Assembly (NCBI GenBank): GCA_034509925.1
Contig: CM067538.1
Coordinates: 4,877,778-4,941,777, forward strand
From: Hirudinaria manillensis
Lineage: Eukaryota; Annelida; Clitellata; Hirudinida; Hirudinidae
Length of the DNA: 64,000 bases
Direction: 5' to 3'
Shown: positions 1 to 11,393 of the stretch, piece after piece
Layout of the letters: each line of letters starts with the position of its first letter
Position numbering within the stretch: position 1 is the first letter of the stretch
The notes under the pieces: generated by a model
What the model saw: the letters and a program-made list of their open reading frames with translations, nothing else
Databases searched by the model: none
Told to the model about the DNA's origin: nothing
Program-made: the position numbers and the translations under genes

Positions 1-313
1 TCTGATTGCCAGCTGGATTCGTGTCGACATCGGTTTCAGGATCGTAGCGTTCGGCAGAAACCGATCCTCTGCGTCCCTCTCGGCTCTGGCGCCTCGTCTT
101 GGGTCTGAAAGCGGCAGGGTCGGGCTCTGTGGCCAGGTTGTCGTCGTCCACAACGATGTAAAGAGGCACGGATTCCGCCCTCCTCGCATCTCTCAGTCGT
201 GCAAAATAGTCGGCCGCAAACTCGTAGAGATCCCTCGGTCTCTCCCTCAGAACGGCCACCGTAACGTTCTTCAAGAGGTCGAACAGACCCTCGGGGAATA
301 TGTTGAAATCCAT
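1..313 (-). CDS. PRKAR2: cAMP-dependent protein kinase type II regulatory subunit, first coding exon (partial)
   Basis: This is the N-terminal part of the PKA RII subunit, which holds the catalytic subunit inactive until cAMP binds and docks the holoenzyme on AKAPs. The ATG lies at 313-311 and 104 codons stay open to the window edge. Residues about 6-45 form the RII dimerization/docking helix pair, with FPEGLFDLLKNVTVAVLR followed by a DLYEFAADYFARLRDAR stretch, close to the vertebrate RII pattern. An acidic linker follows. Residues 81-91 read RRGSVSAERYD, the inhibitor segment that occupies the catalytic cleft; the serine at the P-site makes it type II (substrate-like) rather than type I. 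The two cAMP-binding domains would lie beyond the left edge. The overlapping 103-residue frame at 36-347 is only a shadow of this exon. It is not known whether a further upstream exon exists. Confidence 0.92.
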   Translation of the reverse strand, partial: MDFNIFPEGLFDLLKNVTVAVLRERPRDLYEFAADYFARLRDARRAESVPLYIVVDDDNLATEPDPAAFRPKTRRQSREGRRGSVSAERYDPETDVDTNPAGNQ

Positions 314-1408
314 CTCCGCTTTTCGGAAATTTGCCCGGGATTCCCAAAGAGAATTCAAATCAATTTCCTGCCCTGCTCGATCCAAAAGTATTCAAGACCA
401 GGAACAAATGTTTTTGGTGTTTCTACAAGTCGAAATTTAAAAACTTTTAAATACGATGTAATTTGAAGAAAAAAAAACTACTTAAAAAATATTTTACAAT
501 AAAAATGTTACGATGTTATCCAAGAAGGTCTAGAGGAAAAATTCAGCTCGTTATTCTAATTAGGAACGGTCGTGGCTGGGAAATAAGTGGATGCTTAAGA
601 GTTGAATTCAAGAAGCGCAATGATGTGTTGCAGCAGAAGGATACCCAGGATAGCCTGGAGTGTACAAACGTTAGGCTTCTCCTAAAGCACTCAAGCGGCT
701 CATTAGCGAGTCCAAAATTGACCCCAGTGATGAAAATTACATGAAGTCAAAGTGCTTCTCGTTCTCAACACGAGTACAGAGTCAGACAAATAAAGTTTGC
801 TTGCATGGGTCAAGTTTTGGTGGATCTTTTATTTGTTTTGCTGGTTTAGACATTCCAGTTTATATCCAAACATTTGCAAAATCATTTACACTCCAAGATT
901 TCCGAAGAAATGATTGAAAACGTATTTTAAAAAGGTCTTTCAGGTCACAGTTTGTTGATGAATTAAAGAAAATAAAGTAAGTCCTCATTGAGGAAGTGAC
1001 GGACAAATCTATCACCTGATGCAATAATCAAGTAATGAATTTGTTATGAATGTTGGTGAATAACTCAATTTAAAGATCGAATTCTTGTTAGTAATTTAAA
1101 CCGTTAACTACAATTTAATTACAAAGGTAATATAAACTATTTACAACTCGAATAATTTAAAATTTATTCCTACAATAAAATTGCAAAGATAACACGAAAT
1201 AAGGAAAAAACCAGAATCATAATCAAGTAGATCCTTTGGATAACATTGAGGACAATATTGTTCCAATAACATCCATGAAATCCAATCAAAATAAAAGAAG
1301 AAAATTGCAAATTCAAGACACGAAAACATCATTAAGGAATTGTTTTAAGGTCAAGTAATTTCGTATCATTAGAAAATTTAATGATTCATATTTTCGGCTA
1401 TTTTTAGA
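314..1408. other. Intergenic, 5' side of the PRKAR2 exon
   Basis: This presumably contains the PRKAR2 5' UTR and promoter, but no TATA box or other site can be singled out. A 93-codon plus-strand frame at 463-744 has no recognisable domain and ordinary AT-rich composition; it could be a worn transposon fragment. Nothing else is supported. Confidence 0.3.
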
Positions 1409-1480
1409 CAGTGAGTGAGTGAGTGAGTGAGTGAGTGAGTGAGTGAGTGAGTGAGTGAGTGAGTGAGTGAGCGAGTGAGT
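1409..1480. repeat. (GAGT)n microsatellite
   Basis: About seventeen near-perfect GAGT units with one GAGC variant at the right end, followed by short ATT and ATC runs. Confidence 0.95.
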
Positions 1481-4048
1481 TATTATTATTATCATCATCA
1501 TCATCACACGCATCTTCAGATGAAACGTGACGAAAGACAAAAGAATGAACTCAAACGTCAAACTCCAACAATGTCAACGTCCAGGTTTTCAACGGCAACG
1601 ATTTTTTTCAAAAATTGAATTGCGCGGCAACGCAATTTATTTGTATTTTTGAAATCACCCAAGAGATATTTTCTGTAAGTTATTTTCAAAAAAAAAAATT
1701 TAAATAAAAAGGAAAAAACCCCAACACAACAAAAGTCCACGTTCCATTACGTTCAACAATTCCCTTCACGGTCGGTTGGTTCGGATGGGTTGTCCAGTCC
1801 TACCCCCTTCCCTACCCCCGGTTAGCGGTTTGTTGATTAATGGCGTCTGCTTCAAAGATGCCACGAGACGCGACACAACGGGCCTCGGTGCTAGGTTAAC
1901 CTATTGATCGAAAGGAAGCAGTCCTGGAAAGGAGTGGCCTCATAGATTTGGAGCAGGTGGAAAATCTGTTCCATCTCCGGAACAAATTCAAGCATTCATC
2001 TCGTAGACGTTCCCCTAAAAGCCAAAAATTATTTGCCGGCATTTCAAGCTGAAGTCTCCAAACTTTGTCATTGCAAAAGATTCAAACTTCTCGAGTGATA
2101 AAAGGCTCCAGGACTCTCAGTTTTTTTTTGAGGTTTTTGGAGATTTTTTCTAAATTAAAAATTTAAGCCGAAATGTAATTTAAAAACCGCATTAGTTCTT
2201 TAAATAGAATTTGCTGGGGCATTAAATTTTTGCCGAGAAAAGAATTTAAAAATGAGGTTTTAAATTTCGGTTTGAGATTATTTATTTTAATCGTAGAAAT
2301 TCGAATGATACAATCACGAATAATATTATTTAACGAATAATTGAATTAATGAAGTAATAATTTATGAAGATAACAGAACGAATGGGAAACGAAAGAGTCA
2401 AGATAACATTTAAAAAATATATTTAATATTTCAAAAATAATTAATATTTTAAAAAAATAATAAACTTTACAAGATGGAGTGCCAATTTAAATTCTTGCGA
2501 TGACATGGAAAGGAAAAAGACGCGGTAAAATAATTTAAATTTCAAATGAAATCATGTCTGAGCTGATGAAATTGTGAATTCTTCCTGAACCACATTTTGT
2601 CGAAAAACTTGTTATTCTAGCAACGCATTTCTCCTTTAAAGATTCAACTTAGAAGATTTGAGGGGTCAAATCATGCTTGAAGGTCAAATCAATCAGTACA
2701 GTTTCAATCAGTTACTTTGCAGCCAGCAATATCAACAACAACCACATCATGTTTATGTTACAATCTATAAATATAGTAATTGGTAATATTAAAATTAATT
2801 AAATTATATTTTATTATTATTATTAAAATAGTTGTGATAATAAATATAATAGGATTGGTGCAAGATGAGAGTGTCAAAGGCGATAATAATGAAAAAATAA
2901 ATCATAATAATAATATCTATAGTAATACAATAAGTTCAAAACACTATAAAGCCATTATAGACGGTGTATAGATTTAATAAATAATAATATTCCAGAGTTC
3001 GGTAATTCAGAAAAACAAAAATAGCATCGCACCCTCGATTTTGATTGGTTAGAAAATTGACCTCGCCCGTACAAAGCCAAACAATTGGACAGTAGCATTT
3101 TGATTAATTTAAACATTGATTTGTTTATTATTTTTAATTAAATATTAATGAATTTTATTCCGAAATTTAATTTTTTTTTATACGAAATTGTAAAAATGTT
3201 TTTTTAGCGTAATAGATATTTATGGAGCAATAAAATATATTTAACGCAGTCAAAATGAATGTTTATCAAGCTTTAAATGGACATTTGCACAATTGTTGCA
3301 CGCATTTATCATTATTAAGAGGGATTAAGTGATCGATTATTTATAACATAATAAATTAATTTAATTTATTTAGTTTATAATTTATATTCAATCATTCACA
3401 AGCACCAAAGTTAAAATACGTCTTTAATTTCCCGAGCTTTTCAACATTTTCGGAACATTTATTTTTTTCAATTTCCATGGCTTGGAGATCAAACCCTGGC
3501 AATCCTCAGAAAAGCTGAAATAATCCAACCATTAATTGGCTTTGTCGGTGTTTTATCGACGAGAATGATGATGATAAAGATGATGATTATCACTGGTGTG
3601 ATCAGCCGTGGGACACTGGCTGCCATATTCTGCTGCAACAATCCTTGATTTACGTCACAACCTCATAAGAGTCCGGGAGGTGGAACAGAATTCCCCCGAA
3701 ATGGACTCCCCAATGGCCTCCCCAATAGACTCCCCAATGGATTCCCCAAAACCGAAGTTTTGTTGTTTCGCAGATTAAAAAGGACGTTCAATTCAACGTT
3801 TGGATATTTTGTTGCAGTAATTTTAATTTTCCTTATTTAATATTTCGTTTAAAATATATTAATAATTATTTAATAACTATTATTATTTTTTATAAATATA
3901 TAAACTTATTAAGCGTTAATTTTTTTTTAAAGTTTCACAAAACAGCATTTATAAAGTGGGGGGTGATAAGGAAATGGACATTGATATCAAGTTTGAAATC
4001 TAATGTTGAATTGAACGAAAATAATTCATAAATAAACAAAAAAAAACA
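1481..4048. other. AT-rich intergenic DNA
   Basis: No supported gene. Open frames here are short and low-complexity. A GC-richer patch at about 1750-2010 and repeated 'gactccccaatgg' units near 3700-3745 are the only non-AT structure seen. Confidence 0.4.
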
Positions 4049-4250
4049 ACTGACGTGTATACATCTATCCGATCTTCAGTGAGCCACATAAGTACACCCT
4101 AACAGGATGTGAAGGTACTTCTTAATCGATCGCTATATGCACAGAGCGCTTCCATGGCTCTCCAGGCTGGGTATCGAACACGACACACAATGATTATTGC
4201 CATAACAGACGAATGTGGCAGCGCGACTTACTGTTAGCCTGCCCTAGCCT
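4049..4250 (-). mobile_element. tRNA-derived SINE, copy 1
   Basis: Read on the minus strand, this block contains a pol III B-box-like GTTCGATACCC (forward 4169-4180 region), a candidate A-box region about 45 bases upstream in GGCTAACAGTAAGTCG, and then a body with GAAGCGCT and GATCGATTAAG. A second diverged copy lies at 29262-29437 on the plus strand. The two align from the CATTCG before the B box through the GATCG segment near the 3' end. Neither copy has protein-coding capacity. SINE status is inferred from the B box, the length of about 190 bp and dispersal; the tRNA of origin was not identified. Confidence 0.6.
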
Positions 4251-7200
4251 TTTTATTTTTAATATTATTATTACTATTATTATTATTATTATTATTGTAT
4301 AATTATTTAAACGTTATTTATTCCATAATCAAAGATAATTTCACATTTTATGTGAGACGGCAGTTGAAATCATTATTGAATATTAAAATTGAAAATTATA
4401 ACAAAATTGATAATAAATCAGTACATTACATCATAACCATTGATCGTGTAATTATATATAATATAATATTATTTATTCGGAACATATAACGAAGCCGTTA
4501 ATGTAAGATTTTATGAAAATTATTGTTATTGTTATTATTATCACTGTTTATTTTTTAATATAATCAATTGTATAAGTATGTAATACTACAGACAAAAAAG
4601 GTTACTATATATAAAACTTTATATTTATGATAATTTAGGACAATTTTAAATTTTAAACCAGAATAATACATAATAATAACAGCCCATTTGTGATAATATC
4701 TTGTAACGTAGGCGCAATAATATCCAATGATAGATTCATAATTTCATCTCATAATTATTCAAAACATGTCCTACCTTGAAACACTCACAATTCATCCAAA
4801 GGTTGCACAAGAATGAATTCAACGCCGCTTTTTCTGTGCATCCAGTTGAACCGATAGTCGATGATGACGACGACGACAACGATGGTGTGGGCGGTGATGA
4901 CGACTACGACGATGGTCGTGATGATAGATATCGAGAGACGTGATGGGTTTAGATAAATGGTGACGATAGCAGAAATGGCTATGGAAATGAAGCTAATGGA
5001 TAGTCTGATTACGATGATTGATGACAATGAATGACCTAATGACGTCACGTCAATGACGATGTTGCTGATGATGACGATGATGATGATGATGATGATTATG
5101 ATGATAATGACTGTGGTACTCAAAACGGATAAACAACGAGACTTTAGAAATGTCTGTCATGCATGACGTTGACGATAACTTTTGACTTCGTATCAATAAA
5201 CCATAAATATTTCTGGCGAAGAGGAGTTTGGAGTTCGAAAGAAGAATGGACTGAACAATAGAAAATGAATTAATGGACGCCAGGAAATTCTTCAGAGAAA
5301 GTCTCCACCAAAATCCGCCTACATTTGCATTCTTTTCAGCCCTTAAAAGCCCATTTGATGCCTTGCAGGCAGATTGCAATTCACGCGTTGAATGGATTCA
5401 TTAATCAATATTGAATTCATTAACGAATAATTAGCTATAATTACCAATTAAGTCTGATAAGAGTTAATTAAGGAAGCTTATAAAAAAAAGAAAAACGGAA
5501 AATTAAAACTTGGCAACTGACGGCGTCACATTTTCGAGCATTTCATAGTCTTCAGTCGGAAAACTTTTCGTGGTATATCTATCTTTCAGGTTAAAAATGA
5601 TTTTCATGGGTGATTATAATATTCGTGTTACAATTTAACAATCGGATTAAATAATCACAATTATATCCTTACCAACTATACTATTACAACTTATACTATT
5701 AACCTCAGAACAAATATTGACGGTTGAAATTGCTTTCCAGCTCCGACCTTACGTGACTTCTGACAATAGCAGAATTGTGCCCTGTCGAAATAGAAATGGT
5801 AAATATTTTATGAGCCCCAATTTCTCTTTGCCACTTCTTAAATGGAATTAACAATTAAATAAATTTTGAGATAATTTTAAAATAATACTTGAATTTATAA
5901 TTTAGAAAATGCAAGGAACGGATCTAAGCCAGCCAAAACCCCGAAAAAAACCAAGGAATAAAATCTTTGCTTCATCAAAACCGAAACTCGATGCTCGAAT
6001 TTCTGGACCCCACAAATTATGAAAATTATTTTCGGAAATAATTATCTCCGATAATTTCACGCCTATTATGATAACTGATATCTGGAAATATCCCTTATCC
6101 AATAACATTATACGACAGAAATCAAAGGCTTTTTGAATCATCGTATTTATTATTATTTTTTTTTAAATATGAGTTTATTAAGGTATTTCAGTTGACAGAT
6201 TTCTTTCAAAGGTTTGATTTATTATCCCCTGTTTAATTTAACCATAGCCGAATCATCCAATATCCGGTAAAAAGCCTATCCGGTTTATACCCAAATCAGA
6301 ACTCTTTCAACGAGAGGAGAGTGAAGTCTAAGAAGTGGATCTGACTCAATTTGCACGTGAATTACAGTTATTTTCATTTTTGCTTCTCATATTATCTTTG
6401 TTCATATTCACGTGTGTTATCTTTGAAATTATTGGTATAAATAATCAATAAATAAAAAAAATATTAAACTTAATTTAAATGCCTTAACCTCTTGGCAAAG
6501 AAATTAATCAAGTTGGTCGTCGCTTTGGAAATGCATTGTGCTTTAAATGCCTTAAGGTTTCATGTTCTATTCATGAGTAATTGAAGCTTAGCAGCTATGA
6601 AACAACTTGTCAATTGCCTGAAAAACACTTAAAATAGAAAAATTCGAATTAAAAATATAATTAAACTATCTAAAATCTATAAAACTAGACAACAGGCTGC
6701 AATCCTAAGAAAACGACCAGTAAAAGAAGCAACACGAAATTGACGCATCCAAGAAATTCTTCCACAGGAAAGTCCGATTCTATTGAATTTGCCTGATTGA
6801 ACGATACTTGGCAGACGCTTTTAAAGCAAACCAAACAAACAAACAATCAATCAATCAATCAGAATCCCCATCAACCCAAACGGCCCCCTGGCCCCATGCG
6901 GTACAGAATCACCTTTCCAGTATGTCATGCAGCATCACGCATCCATTGACCAATTTGCTACTTCAAACCTTCATAGTTTAGACTCAATATGGAACTAAAT
7001 TCTCAATTAAAATACACAATAAGTTCAATTATAACTCAAATCCTTCTGCATCTCGAGTCTCATGCAAAACTCAAAAATAAATTCGCTTCTCAGCCAAACA
7101 TTATTTTTTATTTTACAAAATTACATCAGTAAGTAATTCATGGCCAAAACAAAAGTGCAAGAGGAGTGATTTACTAACTGATTTTCATTTATCCTGTCCA

Positions 7201-7357
7201 TTTTATCAATGCCATCATGTAATCAATAAGTAATACATAATATCCTTCCATGTAATCAATAAGTAATACATAATATCCTTTTGACAATCTGCTAATGGCC
7301 AGTGCAGGGAAAACATGGTTGACATAAAAAAAAAGCAATTGAAAACAAAAGGACAAA
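4251..7357. other. Intergenic between the SINE copy and TIPIN
   Basis: AT-rich, with a GAT/GAC-rich low-complexity tract at about 4855-5110 that creates long but meaningless minus-strand frames (poly-Ile or His-rich). A CRE-type palindrome TGACGTCA lies at 5040-5047. A short LINE 3' tail sits at about 6152-6185. A 32-bp sequence around 7217-7280 is repeated in tandem (ATGTAATCAATAAGTAATAC). A possible TIPIN polyadenylation signal AATAAA, on the minus strand, is at 7112-7107. Confidence 0.4.
6152..6200 (-). mobile_element. Short LINE 3' tail, same family as the large LINE
   Basis: The poly-T followed by AAATATGAGTTTATTAAGG matches the tail at 44815-44868, and more loosely the 3' ends of the two larger LINE copies (TTTATGAGTTTA next to poly-T). 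It is a severely 5'-truncated insertion on the minus strand. No coding sequence remains. Confidence 0.5.
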
Positions 7358-8713
7358 TCAGGAGGGAGTCGCAAGGAGAGATCTTTGCATTCGCTTCTGG
7401 AGTGCGAGTTGTTTATTCCTTTCTATTCTCTCCTTCTGATCCTGGGTCAACGTCTGCAAGAATAAGAAGATAATTACAGAAAGGAAATTATCTTCGGGTG
7501 AGCGTCTTGTCGTTTTGTGTGATTCCGTGCAGAATGGAAATCGTTAAAACACAAGTTTTATGAAAAATATGCTTAACCAGGAACTTCATTGTGTGATTTA
7601 TTAAAATATAAAATATGAAAAAAATATTGATTTGAAATATACAGTGGTCTATTGGTCTTCACAATTTCATCTACTTGAATAATTTCTTTATTATAATTGA
7701 GATTTTGTTACAATTGTTGTTATTGTTATTTATTATTAATTAATTAATTGAATAGTGAACTGAATCTACCCCATGAGGATAACCCAAAACATGGTAGCGA
7801 TAAGTTATGTTTTATAAGATTTGATTTTCATGAGATTCGATCAACGATTTAATGATTTTCTAAGTTTTCGCAACGGAGCGTGGAAGAGTTGTCGTTGTGA
7901 AAATTTTTTTTAATTACAGGTTTTACAGAATCTCTTTGACATAATAAGCATACTTATATATTATTTGACGTTTACAACATGTTTAGAGAATGAAATCACC
8001 GTTAGTTAACGTTATTATAGATTGCCTCCCCAACCCCGGCTTCAACCCCGGCCCCGGCTAACCCCGGCCCGCCTGAACCCCGGTCCCGGCTGCCCCCGGC
8101 AACCGCTCCCCCTACCCCGGCCCCGGACCCGGCTAAAATTGTCGCCCCGGTCGATCACTACTTGAAACATTGGATGGATCACTTTACTATTAATGCAATA
8201 AATACTATAAATGCCTAAATAAATTATTTTAGAAAAATATAAACCTAAAAATTTAGAAACAACCAGGTTCACTGATGCAGAACTACTAACAGAAGATGAA
8301 GAAACCGTGCTAGAGTTGTGTGCGACAGGAGTTGAAGGAAAGATGATGGAATGGTCCAATGGAGAGGTGGAGTCGTTGAGTGCAACAGTGGAGTCGTTAA
8401 GTGCAACACTGGAGTCATTGAGTGCAACAGTGGAGGAGTTGTTGTTGTTGTTGATTGAATGGTCAAAGGAGGTCGTGGAATTGTCAAAGACTTGAGAAAC
8501 CTGGAAGTTAATTAATTAAATCAAAATCAATGACATCATGACCATCAGAGCTTCAATGCTTCATAAGCTGATGACTTATTAATATTAATTATTATTATTA
8601 ATAAGTATTATTATTATTATTAATAAGTATTATTATTATAATTATTAATAAGTATTATTATTATTAATAAGTATTATTATTATTATTATTATTAAGTATT
8701 ATTATTATTATTA

Positions 8714-8744
<31 letters not shown>

Positions 8745-10229
8745 AGTATTATTATTATTAAAGCATGGCAGAAAAATCTCACATTGGCAGGAACGTCTTC
8801 ATCGTCCTCTTGAACCTCACCGTTGAAAAATGGAAGGTCGAGTCTAATTCTCTTAACGCACGTCTAAAACAATTTAAAATCTCATAAATTTACAAAAAAA
8901 GTGTTTTCCTTTATTCATTTTTTGTTTTCTAAATTGGTATTATTATTATTATTTATTATTAATTAGTATTAATTAATTAAATAATGAATAATTGAAACTA
9001 AGTTATGCTATGATAAACAGCATCTCCACTGCAACGTGAAAACATGTGACAAATAAATCCACCAACCTGAACTTCCTTCTTTGCACCAAGTTTTTCAAGT
9101 CTTTCTGTTAATTCTTCGAATGGCATCTTTGGCATCAATCTGTGACCCCAATGTTCCAAGGTTGACATGAGAAGTTCAAGATCCTGAATCTATATAAATA
9201 AAAATGCAATGTGTGTTTGTAACATGCAAATGTTCTCTGAAAGTACTTGACCAATTGCTTTGAAATTTTGACACAACATACTGCTCGATCAGGGGAGTGT
9301 TTGTATATAGGTTTCATATATGTGCCACAACTACATCATGTAAAAATACGCTTTTTTCGCAAATCCGGCCATCTTGCCACGACGACGTCACAGCCTAATC
9401 TATGTAAATAAACTTTAGAGAGACATTAAAAAGCTCAAACTATCGTAACCCTCATGCAAATTTGTGAAATTGTAAAAATAAACATATTAGAAAATTTCTT
9501 TCTTATAAAATTAATAATCAGATTGGGCCACAGCAACGCGTGGCTGGGCACCTCTAGTCTTAAATAGACATTTTAATTTACAGTAATTGTAGAAAATTAC
9601 ATGAAATACTTCAAACTAGATGCTCAAACTATCGTAACCCTCATGCAAATTTGTGAAATTGTAAAAATAAACATATTAGAAAATTTCTTTCTTATAAAAT
9701 TAATAATCAGATTGGGCCACAGCAACGCGTGGCTGGGCACCTCTAGTCTTAAATAGACATTTTAATTTACAGTAATTGTAGAAAATTACATGAAATACTT
9801 CAAACTAGATGCTAACCTCATGCCCTTTGCCCCCAAAATGGATATTCTTGAATATTTTAGGAATAGCTGGCAATCCCCTGGAACTCTTTAATCTAAAATG
9901 TAAAAATCTCAATTTACTTTCTAAAATTTAGAACTAAACAAATATTAGATTCTCGTCTTGACCTGTCCACATCTAATTTTAATCTTGGATTTGAGACTCT
10001 CTTCCTGGCAGCTCCCTTTGTTAGCTTCGAAAGGTTTGCAATTATATCACCTGAAATCAAAACAAATCTGATGTATCACTTAGTCACAAAGAAATTCTTA
10101 TTTCATCAACCAACTCTCTGCTTCACCGACGTTTTCCGAATTCTCAGGCATGTGTCCAACATCTTCATCGCTGGCGTAAGAACCTCCTCCGTCAAGTACA
10201 TCATTCAAGTCTAAATTGATCGATTCCAT
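7358..10229 (-). CDS. TIPIN: TIMELESS-interacting protein (TIPIN, Csm3/Swi3 family), seven exons
   Basis: Forms the fork-protection complex with TIMELESS, stabilising stalled replication forks and supporting checkpoint signalling in the nucleus. Exons (minus): 10229-10115, 10050-9963, 9892-9817, 9183-9067, 8863-8783, 8500-8264 and 7453-7358. All phases join, giving 269 residues (human about 300). Residues 1-40 are acidic. The Swi3 domain covers about 40-145: KLDVDRLKSSRGLPAIP, then KNIHFGGKGHE, LEHWGHRLMPKMPFEEL and KKEVQTCVKRIRLDLP. These match the conserved core of animal TIPIN. Exon 6 (residues 160-238) is low-complexity, with five Asn and three copies of a VALNDS unit. The C terminus, LTQDQKERIERNKQLAL, is also a family hallmark. 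Intron 3 is almost filled by a Helitron copy. Exon 6 is the least certain, but it is open across 79 codons and fits both flanking phases. Confidence 0.93.
8027..8151 (-). repeat. G-rich minisatellite in TIPIN intron 6
   Basis: The plus strand has many CCCCGG units, so the transcribed (minus-sense) strand carries at least eight runs of four or more Gs, such as GGGGCCGGGG and GGGGTAGGGGG, within about 125 bp. This satisfies the usual quadruplex motif several times over. It is an isolated GC island in AT-rich DNA. Confidence 0.85.
8577..8762. repeat. Compound (ATT)n with AATAAGT interruptions, TIPIN intron 5
   Basis: ATT triplet runs are regularly interrupted by 'aataagt' units, giving a higher-order tandem structure rather than a plain microsatellite. 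It lies between TIPIN exons 5 and 6. Confidence 0.9.
9189..9557 (+). mobile_element. Non-autonomous Helitron (HINE), copy 1, in TIPIN intron 3
   Basis: The element starts TCTATATAAATAAAAATG directly after an A and ends CTCTAG directly before a T, the A/T insertion rule of Helitrons. A GCCAC...GTGGC hairpin (9527-9544) lies 13 bases before the CTAG end, as the family requires. Two more copies, at 16412-16777 and 20773-21129, share both ends and the interior. At 369 bp with no Rep/helicase frame, it depends on an autonomous partner elsewhere. The 5' end lies six bases from the splice acceptor of TIPIN exon 4. Part of the element's 3' end is duplicated in tandem (9433-9810). Confidence 0.88.
9433..9810. 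repeat. Exact 189-bp tandem duplication inside TIPIN intron 3
   Basis: Unit 1 is 9433-9621 and unit 2 is 9622-9810. I see no differences between them. Each unit contains the last 125 bases of the Helitron plus 64 bases of flanking intron. Both units begin GCT, and a GCT follows unit 2, so microhomology marks the junctions. The duplication ends six bases before the donor of exon 3. Confidence 0.95.
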
Positions 10230-11393
10230 CCTTTGTTCAAAGATATTCTCGGATTCGAACGCTTCGATTCAAAAGTGTCGGTATTCCACCGTAAAAGTAA
10301 ACAAAAATATAAGGTGGCGGCAATTACAAAACAAATATCTATATAAAACAAGATCTTGCTCGGTACTTCTTTAAATGTATATTAAATCGAATAGAAATTT
10401 CAAATTTATTTTAGAAAACTTCTAGAATTTCATTAAAAATACGATTGTATAAATCAACTTCTTATTAATTAGAATCTAGATTTAAGATCAGATTTTCACA
10501 ATTTGATCATTTCGAAAATTTTGTATTTTGCTTTTATTGGTTGCTAATTAATTAATTAATTTCACAAATTCATTATTTATTTCATGTACCGGAGATCTCT
10601 AGAGGCTGCAAATTGCAATTAGAGAATAGTTTATAAACCAATTTTTAAATCTCATAAATAACTCCACACGGGTCATTATTTGTTTGACGCGCAATAACCA
10701 AAAGCATTTGTCGACTTGCAAAAATTGGCGATAGACTTCTGCAAGGCTAACAAAGCAATGCGAAATGACAGGTGAATTAAATAACTTTAGTGTTGCAAAA
10801 TATATGGTAAATAGCAGCAGGAAAAAAAGATTTTGTCTTTCAATATTGCAATTTCTGTCTAATCTGTATCTCGAAATGTTTTGATGTTTATTCTTTTTTG
10901 TGAGTGGTTTAATATATTTCGAAAAAAAAACTGGACCTACAATATGATTAATAGTAAATATAAAAATCCAAGGCCACTTCTTAACAAATATTTTTGTTTT
11001 TTTAAAGATATCTAATAATTAATGTAAAGCTTACTTATTATACTAAACCTATATCTTAATTAAAAATTTTAAATTGGAAATAGTTAATCTTGCTTTAGCA
11101 TTAAAAACTTTCACTAACAGCCTCAATCCAAGCCTACATACTGAGGCACAAAGTTTGACGAGGTATTTTAATGGTTTGTTATCCAAATTATAAAATAAAT
11201 AATTTATTAAAATTTAAACTACGTTTGTACTTTTATTTTTTGTTAGATTTGAACTCACTCTTGCTGAGCATTACAACGATCTAGTTTTAATCATGGGTAT
11301 GTAGACGCACCTTTTGTGTACAACGATGACATCCTGTTTTTATGCGATTTACGTTTTTCGATTGAATTTTGATTTGTTGTTCGCACCCGAAAC
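10230..11393. promoter_or_regulatory. Shared head-to-head TIPIN/CRTC intergenic region
   Basis: 1,164 bp separates the two ATGs and should hold both promoters and 5' UTRs. It is AT-rich with no clear TATA pair and no CpG-rich block. Whether it acts as one bidirectional promoter is inference from the arrangement only. Confidence 0.5.

Noticed and set aside
36-347. 103-residue minus frame at the left edge
   Set aside because: A different frame of the PRKAR2 exon; the RII docking domain is in the frame starting at 313.
4785-5379. Minus frames rich in Ile or His
   Set aside because: GAT/GAC low-complexity DNA; codon content follows the repeat.
8577-8762. Regularly interrupted repeat resembling a CRISPR array
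   Set aside because: Units are ATT runs with AATAAGT breaks, with no unique spacers, in an animal intron.
9135-9317. Conserved small frames in the three Helitron copies (also 16692-16907 and 20610-20858)
   Set aside because: The copies are non-coding elements of 357-369 bp; the frames come from shared AT-rich sequence and change strand between copies.
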